DNA of 8,067 bases from Chlamydiota bacterium (GTDB taxonomy: Bacteria > Chlamydiota > Chlamydiia > Chlamydiales > Criblamydiaceae), in contig JAJFMC010000341.1 in assembly GCA_021772365.1 (NCBI GenBank), forward strand, positions 1 to 8,067. Direction: 5' to 3'. Below, piece after piece: positions 1 to 5,673 of the stretch. The notes beneath the pieces were generated by a model. The model ran no database searches. It saw only the letters and a program-made list of their open reading frames with translations, and was not told the origin of the DNA. The first letter of the stretch is position 1. Each line of letters begins with the position of its first letter. The translations under genes were made by a program, and so were the position numbers.

Positions 1-957
1 GAGCCATTATTTACCTCTCCTCTAAGCTATGAGTATGAAGGAGACACTGTTACCGTTACCCCCCTAACCAATTCGCAAGGGCTAACAAAAGAAGGTAAAA
101 ATCTAGACCACTGTGTGGGAGGGTATACTAACAAATGCTTACAAGAGGACAGCCATATCGTATCCATTCGTGATGAAAACGGAAAATCCCTTTCAACAAT
201 TGAGTTGAAACTACGTAAAGGAAAAGGGTCGGATAATGATTCAAAAATCATCAATATCAATGGAGAAAACCAATATCACCTTGAACTCATTCAACATTTT
301 GGAAATGGCAACTCACATCCACCTTCCATATCCAAACATGCTGAAGAACAATTCTTCCTCGATCTACGTAGTAAAAAAGTAAAAGTCGATCTCCCCTTAC
401 TTGAAAGTAAAAGAATAGAGAGAGTTGATATATTAGAAGAAAAAGGGGATCTTTTATTGATCGGTTATGACCCTCTAGATAAAAAATGTCTCGATAAGGC
501 CATAGAAATATACAAAACTCATGGTATTGGGAGTATCCCATACGGAAAAACATTACGTTCAAACTTTGACGCTTTGACAGGAAAAAGAAAACAAGCACAA
601 CCAGTCAAACTTAAGAAAAGTAACAATGATTCGACGATTGATATTAGTAATATCCAATCATTTTTCGATACACTCTTGCAAAAGGATGCTACAAAGGTCA
701 GTGTTGATCGTTCAAAGAACAGTCGTTTTGGCGAAGTGTTAATAACATTGTCTGATAAAAGTAATTTATCTATTGAAGACTTAAAACTTAACCTGAAAGA
801 TCTTTCTCGAAAATTTGAAAACACCGCTGTAGTTGGCGATAAAACTGTAAAAATTGAAGGTCTTACACCAAGGAATGTTGCAGGTATTATCAAAGGAATT
901 CTCAAATCCAAAAACAGGAAAGACAAGGTAGGCTCAACATCTTCTCTGAGGGAATGA
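1..957 (+). CDS. PcfJ-like protein, 3' part (5' end outside window)
   Basis: The frame is open from base 1 to the TGA at 955-957 (318 residues), so the gene starts upstream of the window. A GTG at 115 is internal, because the conserved motif lies across it. Residues 37-42 read HCVGGY, followed by a short turn, HIVSIRD and a beta-rich stretch ending STIELKL. Then come YHLELIQHFGNGNSHPP and a helical stretch (HAEEQFFLDL). This His-Cys-Val-Gly pattern, followed by paired strands and a Q-x-x-G-x-x-N-x-x-P-like segment, is what I know of the PcfJ-like family, found on plasmids and in accessory regions; its biochemical role is unknown to me. The roughly 190 residues after it are Lys-rich and charged, and I do not recognise them. 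There is no signal peptide or membrane segment in the visible part. It is the only plus-strand gene in the window and converges on the minus-strand series. The PcfJ call rests on motif memory and is moderate; the ORF itself is convincing. Confidence 0.6.
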   Translation, partial: EPLFTSPLSYEYEGDTVTVTPLTNSQGLTKEGKNLDHCVGGYTNKCLQEDSHIVSIRDENGKSLSTIELKLRKGKGSDNDSKIININGENQYHLELIQHFGNGNSHPPSISKHAEEQFFLDLRSKKVKVDLPLLESKRIERVDILEEKGDLLLIGYDPLDKKCLDKAIEIYKTHGIGSIPYGKTLRSNFDALTGKRKQAQPVKLKKSNNDSTIDISNIQSFFDTLLQKDATKVSVDRSKNSRFGEVLITLSDKSNLSIEDLKLNLKDLSRKFENTAVVGDKTVKIEGLTPRNVAGIIKGILKSKNRKDKVGSTSSLRE

Positions 958-1061
958 TGCTTTATAGCCCTTTTGTTTAATGGGCGTGGACACAAAATAT
1001 CTGTTTCTCTCTGCGTCCATACTTTTACCCATAACTTTTCGTTGAATAGGATTTCTAAAAA

Positions 1062-1078
1062 TGCCTACGAAGTAGGCA
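1062..1078. repeat. 7-bp perfect hairpin (tgcctac-gaa-gtaggca)
   Basis: Perfect 7-bp arms with a 3-nt loop lie 105 nt after the PcfJ-like stop. No T-tract follows on the plus strand (AGGCATG instead), so it is a poor intrinsic terminator. A short minus-strand frame crosses it but does not resemble a protein I know. It may be part of a degenerate dispersed repeat. Confidence 0.35.
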
Positions 1079-1122
1079 AGGCATGTAGCCCAGTACCCCT
1101 GGTTATATGGGAACAACCTCAA

Positions 1123-1362
1123 ATTGAATTAAAATAATTAAGGTTTTTCAGAAAAAAACTCACCAAAACCGAATAGGTCGCGCGCAGTGCTGTGGAGTAA
1201 AGTAAGGCATTACTTTTTTACTATTCGACAGACGTTATAGGGAGAATATAAACCGGTTGTCAAATTCATACTTTTACCAAAGCATAAAAACGATGCCTCG
1301 TTTTAGCGCGACCTATCCTGTGATGCAGAATCTTGAATGATCAATGATTATTTTAATTCAAT
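1123..1362. repeat. Nested long inverted repeat, possible structured RNA or MITE-like element
   Basis: Three inverted pairs share nearly the same centre. The outer 16-bp arms are perfect: attgaattaaaataat at 1123-1138 and its complement at 1347-1362. The inner 11-bp arms are perfect: ataggtcgcgc at 1173-1183 and its complement at 1306-1316. A third 6-bp pair, aggcat at 1205-1210 and 1293-1298, is slightly off-centre. Near the centre, 1228-1262 can form an imperfect hairpin (gaca...tgtc with ttata...tataa). The spacers between outer and inner arms are 34 and 30 nt, so the folded arms are almost symmetric. No ORF or protein family is visible inside. Two readings fit: an RNA of about 240 nt with a long rod-like fold, or a miniature inverted-repeat element. 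No clear target-site duplication was seen at the ends. The inner GC-rich arms stand out in an AT-rich background. The repeats are directly visible; any function is inferred. Confidence 0.6.
1199..1219 (+). terminator. Weak AT-rich hairpin with T-tract
   Basis: Arms aaagtaa and ttacttt with a ggca loop run into six T (1214-1219). The geometry is terminator-like, but the stem has only one G-C pair. It lies about 240 nt past the PcfJ-like stop and inside the larger inverted repeat, so a role as that gene's terminator is doubtful. Confidence 0.2.
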
Positions 1363-1521
1363 GGCATTGGGGGGTAACCCGAGATAAATCGGTAGACAAA
1401 TTGAGCTTCGGAAGCAGTGAAAGGGCTTAAATTTACGTCATTGCGTGAACAGATACGCTGACACCTACGCTGCCAAAACGTCAGACCACCAAGCAGTATA
1501 AATTACTATACCCAAACAAGT
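1363..1521. other. Intergenic stretch with no recognisable gene
   Basis: This is part of a stretch of nearly 590 bases (958-1545) without an intact gene. Visible items are small: a 4-bp-arm hairpin around ccgagataaatcgg, a tacgctg direct repeat (1454-1460 and 1466-1472), and a 14-codon plus-strand frame from 1417 that ends at a TGA at 1459. Nothing here supports a protein or known RNA call. It may be decayed coding sequence. Confidence 0.4.
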
Positions 1522-1545
1522 TGAAGAATTGGGAATCGTGCCCGA
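1522..1545 (+). repeat. Degenerate short copy of the cgtgcccg repeat (copy C)
   Basis: The sequence is tgaagaattgg, then three extra bases gaa, then tcgtgcccga. It matches the corresponding core of the copy at 7894-7990 (tgaagaattgg followed directly by tcgtgcccg) except for the 3-bp insertion. It ends directly against the stop codon of the four-helix-bundle remnant and points toward it. It is a third member of the repeat family in this window, much shortened. Confidence 0.55.
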
Positions 1546-1728
1546 TTATTTTTTAGATTGAGCTAGTTTAATTAGCATTGAAACTATGCGAATTAATAGC
1601 TCTCGACCGCTAATGTATCGTTTTTCTTGAGTTATATTTAGACACCGACAAACATCAAGAATACTTGCGCATTCTGTGGCAGAACGCTTTGCCATTCGAT
1701 AGAACCTAAAATTTTTTGTGTTTCTTGA
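1546..1728 (-). pseudogene. Four-helix-bundle (S23-type) protein, C-terminal remnant
   Basis: Reading the minus strand from 1728 to the TAA at 1546-1548 gives 60 codons with no start near the front; an in-frame TGA lies just upstream at 1729-1731. Residues 12-58 contain the run AKRSATECASILDVCR and then SGRELLIRIVSMLIKLAQ. This is the pattern I know from the C-terminal half of the four helix bundle / S23 family (helix with SA-x-EC, then a final helix ending in R-I-V-S-M-L-x-K-L). Intact members are about 115-130 aa, so the N-terminal half (helices 1-2) is missing. The reading frame ends upstream only about 10 bp from repeat copy A and downstream directly at copy C, so the remnant sits between two inward-pointing repeats. 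No ribosome binding site or promoter is visible. Family members include ORFs inside 23S rRNA intervening sequences and free-standing genes; their function is unknown. I am fairly sure of the homology and of the truncation. Confidence 0.7.
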
Positions 1729-1739
1729 TCACTTAGCTT

Positions 1740-1818
1740 TGAAAAAGAAAATTTTTAACAGTTAGTGTACACCATGTGATTGTCGGGCATGGGCACGACC
1801 AATTCTTCATTCACGATC
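1740..1818 (-). repeat. Inverted repeat copy A (79 bp)
   Basis: This sequence is the reverse complement of 7894-7990, with one substitution in 79 aligned bases and one 18-bp gap. Copy A holds a single cgggcatgggcacg unit where copy B has two 14-bp cgggcacgggcacg units joined by cact. Similarity stops abruptly at 1740 and fades after 1818. It begins 13 nt after the stop of the carboxylase C-terminal ORF and ends next to the four-helix-bundle remnant. No ORF runs through it. Confidence 0.9.
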
Positions 1819-1831
1819 AGTATGGTGTAGG

Positions 1832-2296
1832 TTAATCCCCCAGATACCAGTGATAGGTACCAAAGTACTTGATTTTCTCTTTCGTGAAGTCGACAGTGTC
1901 GTCTATCATTTTTTCTGGACCTCTGTTATTACAATCCATAATGATGTGAATGTTTAACCCATAATTTTTTTCTTGGAGCTTGAATTTCTCTTCTATGTAT
2001 TTAGCGTACTGGATGGCGAGAGTTGGGTAACTAAAGAGGATTTGATACTGTTTTTTCGGAAGAGTTTTTTCTGGAGTACTTCGCAAGATTGTCTCACCGG
2101 TATCTCTATCGAATACATTGATATCGACAAACCCCGCTGTTGCTTTGAGCTTCATGGTCCAAGTGAAAAACCCAAAATAATCTCCGTAAATTCTTGACTG
2201 ATTTGGTCTCCACAAAAATTTTGCATAGCGAAAGAGAGGATAAACGATTTGAATCGTTAAAAACGTGAGAAAGAACCATAGTTCCCAATTACTCAT
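1832..2296 (-). CDS. Vitamin K-dependent gamma-carboxylase-like protein, C-terminal part
   Basis: The 154-residue protein starts at the ATG at 2294-2296, preceded by AGGGGGG, a very strong Shine-Dalgarno-like run, at 3-nt spacing. An upstream frame continues to 2404 but lacks family resemblance. Residues 4-22 form one membrane helix (ELWFFLTFLTIQIVYPLF). A soluble region follows with F-x-W-T-M-K-L-K, a DRDTGE turn, an alternating strand/helix stretch and VDFT near the end. This order is what I know from the C-terminal, non-HTTM half of bacterial proteins related to the gamma-glutamyl carboxylase (helix, arm ending in a YP, then W-x-M-M-x-R-like strand, T-G-E turn and a PxVD-like tail). The preceding ORF carries the missing N-terminal half and overlaps it by 4 bp (ATGA). 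It could be a separately translated subunit of one two-chain protein, or half of a frameshifted gene. Substrate is unknown; bacterial members have no proven carboxylase role that I can cite. Confidence 0.75.
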   Translation of the reverse strand: MSNWELWFFLTFLTIQIVYPLFRYAKFLWRPNQSRIYGDYFGFFTWTMKLKATAGFVDINVFDRDTGETILRSTPEKTLPKKQYQILFSYPTLAIQYAKYIEEKFKLQEKNYGLNIHIIMDCNNRGPEKMIDDTVDFTKEKIKYFGTYHWYLGD

Positions 2297-3192
2297 ATTC
2301 CCCCCTGTAACATTTGAATTATTCTTCTTGAAAATTCGGGGCTTAAGAACAAAACGACAGCACAAAGGTTCATATAAGGAAAAACCCCTATCATAAAATA
2401 CCATAAATTAAATAGATGAAAGAAAATAAATAGTGGCAGCACGTAGGGAAGAGTTGAAGGTATCAGCATGAACCAGATGATCAGTAGGTCAAATACCATC
2501 CCAATCCATGAAAAGAGAAGCCCAGAATACTTTCTCTTAAAAAATAAGCTCACCTTCGCCGCAATAGTCTCTGTGAAACAATACCGAGATATTTTCCAAT
2601 CCCACTCTGTTTTCGGGGTAAAGACATAAAACAAGCTTGTCATGGGCTCCCCACGCATCAACCAGTCGTAAGTGATTTTGTTAAGTCCCCCATATGTATA
2701 TACAATCAGCAATTGAAGCTGAAATATTAGCACATTCCAGTAAGGTATCTCTCCCGATTGATGTTCACTTCCGAATAGCAGATTGTCCACAGCAAAAACC
2801 TGTGTCGCATCGACAAAGTTGAATAAGAAAAGGAATAGGATAATTAAATAATAGTGATTATTGAATAGGGCCTTATCGAGTAAAAAAATATAAGTGTATA
2901 GGATCAATGCAATGAATAAGCTCACATGGTAGAAAAGTCCCAGTGCAAAACAAGCTAATGAGACAATGAGCGTGTATACAATAATACGCATCCCCAATAA
3001 ACCGGGACTTTTCACCCACTCGAAACAAGGATATTTGAAGTAAAAATCAAAGGATGAGTGATAGTAGATCGTCAAATTTCTCTTGTTAAATACAAATCCG
3101 CAAATGAGAATACCGAAAAGAGCTCTGAATAGGGATAAGGACGATCCGTCTATTGGCTGTCCTAAAAACTCCTTAAGGGGATCGATCCACAT
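2293..3192 (-). CDS. HTTM-domain protein, N-terminal part of a gamma-carboxylase-like protein
   Basis: The 299-residue protein has about seven hydrophobic segments (roughly residues 18-36, 68-86, 90-107, 114-130, 153-170, 225-245 and 247-285). Features of the HTTM/vitamin K-dependent carboxylase family appear in order: LGQPIDGSSLSLFR at 10-23, LDKALFNNHYYL at 105-116, YGGLNKITYDWLMRGEPM at 167-184, FFHLFN at 257-262 and the closing FLSPEFSRR at 282-290. By memory alignment to human GGCX, H113 matches the NNHSYL histidine (H160), K172 the GLKKLDADW catalytic lysine (K218), and H259 the FHCMN histidine (H287). All three are kept, so the membrane core looks intact. It lacks the C-terminal half, which is encoded by the next ORF in another frame after a G6 run. 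The gene starts 3 nt after the phosphatase stop without a visible Shine-Dalgarno site, suggesting coupling. It is a membrane protein; its reaction and substrate in bacteria are unknown. Confidence 0.85.
   Translation of the reverse strand: MWIDPLKEFLGQPIDGSSLSLFRALFGILICGFVFNKRNLTIYYHSSFDFYFKYPCFEWVKSPGLLGMRIIVYTLIVSLACFALGLFYHVSLFIALILYTYIFLLDKALFNNHYYLIILFLFLFNFVDATQVFAVDNLLFGSEHQSGEIPYWNVLIFQLQLLIVYTYGGLNKITYDWLMRGEPMTSLFYVFTPKTEWDWKISRYCFTETIAAKVSLFFKRKYSGLLFSWIGMVFDLLIIWFMLIPSTLPYVLPLFIFFHLFNLWYFMIGVFPYMNLCAVVLFLSPEFSRRIIQMLQGGI
2300..2305 (-). other. G6 tract at the HTTM / C-terminal ORF junction
   Basis: Minus-strand coding sequence reads TTA CAG GGG GGA ATA TGA in the upstream ORF. 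With a seventh G (or with two fewer) it would read CAG GGG GGG AAT ATG AGT, running straight into the downstream ORF to give a 453-aa protein (452 with two fewer G). As it stands the same run also provides a Shine-Dalgarno-like AGGGGGG for the downstream ATG. It may be a slippage or phase-variation site, a coupled start signal, or a sequencing or assembly error. Confidence 0.6.
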
Positions 3193-3195
3193 TTT

Positions 3196-3771
3196 TTAAG
3201 CATTCCACATCTTAATTGCCGGGGCTTCTCTTTCATATGTCAGCACCGAAAGAGTTCCCGTATTTAAAATAAAATGTCTCCCTGCCAACACAGGCAACCC
3301 CAGCCACCTGGCTGTGAGAACCCTAGAAAAATGACCACTGGAGAAAATGGCTACATCACCATCGACCTCTCGTATTTTCTTAACCATGCTGTCAGCACGA
3401 TTTTTGACATCGTCTACAGACTCACCATTTGGACAACCATGGGTAAATACTGACCAGTCGGGAGCAGTCTTCCGGATATCCACCGTTTTGATTCCCTCGT
3501 AGTCACCGTATCTCCATTCAAAAAGGTCGTCATCGATTTCTGCTTGATCCATCAGCCCAGCTATCTCACATGTCTGCCTAGCTCTGAGCAGTGGGCTGCA
3601 AAACACTTGTGTGAACTCAATACCCTCAAGTCGCTTTGCAAGTGCTTCTACTTGCTTTTCGCCCTTCGCCGTCAGCGGTAAATCTGTTGTGCTTGTATGT
3701 TGTCCGGACCGACTCCATTCAGTCTCTCCGTGCCTGCAGATGTAAACGCGTTGTTTTTGTTCTAATTCCAT
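3196..3771 (-). CDS. Histidine phosphatase superfamily protein (phosphoglycerate mutase-like)
   Basis: The 191-residue protein carries the hallmark RHGET at residues 13-17, with H14 the likely phosphorylated nucleophile. It also has SPLLRARQT at 59-67 (R63), E85 in the DLFEWRYGDYEG segment, and a second catalytic His in SSGHFSRVL (H147). The two arginines, two histidines and the acid make the usual catalytic pocket complete. Its length is typical of small cytosolic members such as alpha-ribazole phosphatase or broad-specificity phosphatases; no signal peptide is seen. The substrate cannot be deduced, and the sugar-phosphate or nucleotide classes are equally possible. The start has a clear AAGGAAGG site before the ATG. 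It begins 12 nt after the channel stop and ends 3 nt before the HTTM gene, so it is probably co-transcribed with both. Confidence 0.88.
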   Translation of the reverse strand: MELEQKQRVYICRHGETEWSRSGQHTSTTDLPLTAKGEKQVEALAKRLEGIEFTQVFCSPLLRARQTCEIAGLMDQAEIDDDLFEWRYGDYEGIKTVDIRKTAPDWSVFTHGCPNGESVDDVKNRADSMVKKIREVDGDVAIFSSGHFSRVLTARWLGLPVLAGRHFILNTGTLSVLTYEREAPAIKMWNA

Positions 3772-3783
3772 AAAACCTTCCTT

Positions 3784-4593
3784 TTAAGTATCGTCTTCCT
3801 GTTCTTCCACCAGGCGCCGACCACATAACTTACAATAATTAGCATCGATCTCGTGAAAGGACAATTCACACTTAGGACACACAATTGAATGTTTGTGGTA
3901 ATGCCCCACTAAGAAACGCGCTAAGGTCATAAACTGCCAGGGGATGAGCAATACTCCACTAATGATGATCAAAATGGTAAATACTCGTCCATGAGTAGAT
4001 GCAGGTACAATATCTCCATAACCTACTGTCGTTAAAGTGACGACAGAAAAGTAAAATGCGTCAAAAAATGTAGCGAACGTTCCAGGAGAATGATCGTGCT
4101 CAACAACGTAAATCGTTCCGGAGGCAATGAAAATCAAACAAAAAACAGTAAATAAGATCCGCGTGACCCTCAAGTGAAACTCAGTATAACGTACATTGAT
4201 CAATCCATCTTTACTGAAAAACCTGAGTAATCGTAAGATCCTAAAAATCCTAATCACACGCACGAACTGCCAGTTACTGCTCGGTAAAAACAACGGTAGA
4301 ATTGAGAGAAAGTCAATAATAGCCATCGGAGTAAACAAATAGCGAATAGAAAAGTCTTTGACCCACCAACGCATCATGTAATCAACTAAAAAGCAAACGG
4401 TTACAAGTTTATCCAATAAAACAAGAGCGTCGGAGAGAGGTTCTGGAATAGGGTACGTTTCTACGACAAAAGTTATGCTTATAATCATTACAAGAGTCGT
4501 CATGACGACAGCGTAGGTTCTTCCTAAGCGCGTGTCTTCATGATTGAGCATCTTATCACATCGATGCTTAGCCTCTTGCAAATTAATCGTCAT
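3784..4593 (-). CDS. Voltage-gated-type potassium channel with C-terminal zinc ribbon
   Basis: The 269-residue protein has the six-segment plan of a Kv-type channel. Hydrophobic S1-S3 fall at about 27-45, 58-76 and 86-104. S4 carries arginines every third residue (R112, R115, R118, R121, R124). S5 lies at about 143-164, a pore loop with the selectivity filter TTVGYGD at 188-194 follows, and S6 is at about 203-223. The TVGYG signature strongly indicates K+ selectivity; the S4 charge ladder suggests voltage sensing. After S6 comes a short cytosolic tail with CPKC (C239, C242) and CKLC (C254, C257), a four-cysteine zinc-ribbon spacing. I do not see RCK/TrkA or cyclic-nucleotide domains. The ATG has only a weak upstream site. 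The 78-nt gap from the Nudix gene contains a TATAAC box but no well-placed -35 box, so an own promoter is possible but unproven. Confidence 0.9.
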   Translation of the reverse strand: MTINLQEAKHRCDKMLNHEDTRLGRTYAVVMTTLVMIISITFVVETYPIPEPLSDALVLLDKLVTVCFLVDYMMRWWVKDFSIRYLFTPMAIIDFLSILPLFLPSSNWQFVRVIRIFRILRLLRFFSKDGLINVRYTEFHLRVTRILFTVFCLIFIASGTIYVVEHDHSPGTFATFFDAFYFSVVTLTTVGYGDIVPASTHGRVFTILIIISGVLLIPWQFMTLARFLVGHYHKHSIVCPKCELSFHEIDANYCKLCGRRLVEEQEDDT

Positions 4594-4671
4594 CCACTAA
4601 ACCTGCAGCTGTTATACCCACTCATTAGGCATAAAACTTTTTTTAACACAATTAAGGGTTATTGAATAGGC

Positions 4672-5115
4672 TTAGTGAAATTTATCGAAGATGGCGAGAA
4701 CTCTCTGGCAAACGTTTCTGGATTCAGGATAGGTGATATGCGACTCGGCCTCAAATAATGGCACCCACTTTCCACCACAAAGTTCTTCAAACTGTAGGAA
4801 GATATCTCCTGACACTTCTGCAATGAAATAGGTGACTGATTTAGACACAGTTACACCCTTTCGAACAAACTGGTATTTTTCAGTAATTTCATCATCAATA
4901 AGAAATCGCTCTAACTTTAGTCCAGTTTCTTCATGTAATTCTCTGACTGCTGTTTCTTTAGGAGATTCTCCCTCTACGGGATGCCCTTTGGGGAAGCCCC
5001 AATGATCACCGGAGTGGTGCTTCACCAATAACACGTTCCACACGCCGCCCTTTTTGGATAAGGGAACAATCCCATATGCTACTTCTTTCATTCTCTCTGA
5101 CTTAATACTACTCAT
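4672..5115 (-). CDS. Nudix hydrolase, probable Ap4A-type (CT771-like)
   Basis: The 147-residue protein contains a complete Nudix box at residues 44-66 (G-x5-E-x7-REL-x-EE-TGL) within HWGFPKGHPVEGESPKETA and the following RELHEETGL. The WGFPKGH lead-in and the VTYFIAEV strand resemble the small diadenosine tetraphosphate (Ap4A) hydrolases and the chlamydial protein CT771, which also follows fabF. It is likely a cytosolic housecleaning enzyme cutting Ap4A or related nucleoside polyphosphates with Mg2+; the exact substrate is inferred. The ATG overlaps the stop of the upstream membrane-protein gene by 4 bp (ATGA) and lacks a good Shine-Dalgarno site, which points to translational coupling. No terminator with a T-tract follows, so transcription may continue into the channel gene. 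Confidence 0.9.
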   Translation of the reverse strand: MSSIKSERMKEVAYGIVPLSKKGGVWNVLLVKHHSGDHWGFPKGHPVEGESPKETAVRELHEETGLKLERFLIDDEITEKYQFVRKGVTVSKSVTYFIAEVSGDIFLQFEELCGGKWVPLFEAESHITYPESRNVCQRVLAIFDKFH

Positions 5116-5588
5116 TGTTTACTTCTACAAATTAATACCATTAATACTATTGCTATGAAAAGGTCTATCCACACCTGAGGACCTACGCTCCCTAGATGAT
5201 AGTTTTGTTCTATTATGACTTCGTATATGTGCCCAAAAAAAGCTAGTATCAGGAAAACAGAATAACCTATTCCAGTAGCAGCCCAGAATGAACCACGTAA
5301 CCAATAACATAGCAACCCAAGCACACCATAGGAGATGTTCATCATCCCTAATTCCCAAACGAAAGGACTCCATGGCCTACCACTATATGTACAATGCCCT
5401 TCAGCTCCAAAAATCTGCACCGTCCCAGTGACAACCCCCTGAACACCAACACAAATTAGTAGAAAGAAGAGGAGTAAATAATACCTTAATTCTTCTTTCT
5501 GAAGCTTCTTGTCTCTAGTAGTATGAATTGACCATACGGCGATAAATGGTGCTAAGAATATAAAAATATGAAATGCTGTTATCAACAT
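5112..5588 (-). CDS. DUF6790-like integral membrane protein
   Basis: The 158-residue protein is almost entirely hydrophobic, with about five membrane segments: roughly residues 1-21, 36-60, 83-100, 105-128 and 138-154. The pattern of a G-x-Q-G motif in the second segment, then SPF-x-WELGMMNISYGVLGLL, FWAATGIGYSVFLILAFFGHIYE and a final hydrophobic helix agrees with what I recall of DUF6790. I set the start at the ATG at 5586-5588. A TTG at 5604-5606 would add six residues but has its AGG directly against the start. Neither has an ideal Shine-Dalgarno spacing. The stop overlaps the Nudix start. Chlamydia trachomatis, from memory, has no gene between fabF and its Nudix gene, so this may be an insertion or a gene lost there. 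Function is unknown; the family call is moderate, the membrane topology solid. Confidence 0.75.
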   Translation of the reverse strand: MLITAFHIFIFLAPFIAVWSIHTTRDKKLQKEELRYYLLLFFLLICVGVQGVVTGTVQIFGAEGHCTYSGRPWSPFVWELGMMNISYGVLGLLCYWLRGSFWAATGIGYSVFLILAFFGHIYEVIIEQNYHLGSVGPQVWIDLFIAIVLMVLICRSKQ

Positions 5589-5642
5589 AGTCTGATCATT
5601 ACCCAACCTAAATTTTTACATAACAAATCTATCTATTCAAAC

Positions 5643-5664
5643 CAAGAACTTTCATGAGTTCTTG
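5643..5664 (-). terminator. 8-bp hairpin after fabF, weak terminator candidate
   Basis: Perfect 8-bp arms (caagaact / agttcttg) with a 6-nt loop lie about 10 nt past the fabF stop on the minus strand. The trailing sequence is GTTTGAATAG rather than a clean T-tract, so termination would be partial at best. It may reduce read-through into the membrane-protein gene. Confidence 0.35.
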
Positions 5665-5673
5665 TTCAAAGAG

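Noticed and set aside
519..995. Minus-strand 158-codon frame opposite the PcfJ-like gene
   Set aside because: Antisense shadow with low-complexity composition; the plus frame carries the recognisable motif.
934..1122. Minus-strand 62-codon frame overlapping the PcfJ-like stop
   Set aside because: No family resemblance, no ribosome site, and it runs through a hairpin; most likely chance.
1123..1362. tmRNA, RNase P RNA or 6S RNA
   Set aside because: No tRNA-like ends, no RNase P core motifs and no clear 6S open-bubble pattern could be seen.
1417..1461. Short plus-strand peptide frame that faintly resembles the start of a transposase
   Set aside because: Only 14 codons before a TGA and no further homologous stretch; too little to call a decayed IS.
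5125..5373. Minus-strand frame inside the DUF6790-like gene
   Set aside because: Alternative frame without hydrophobic pattern or family resemblance.
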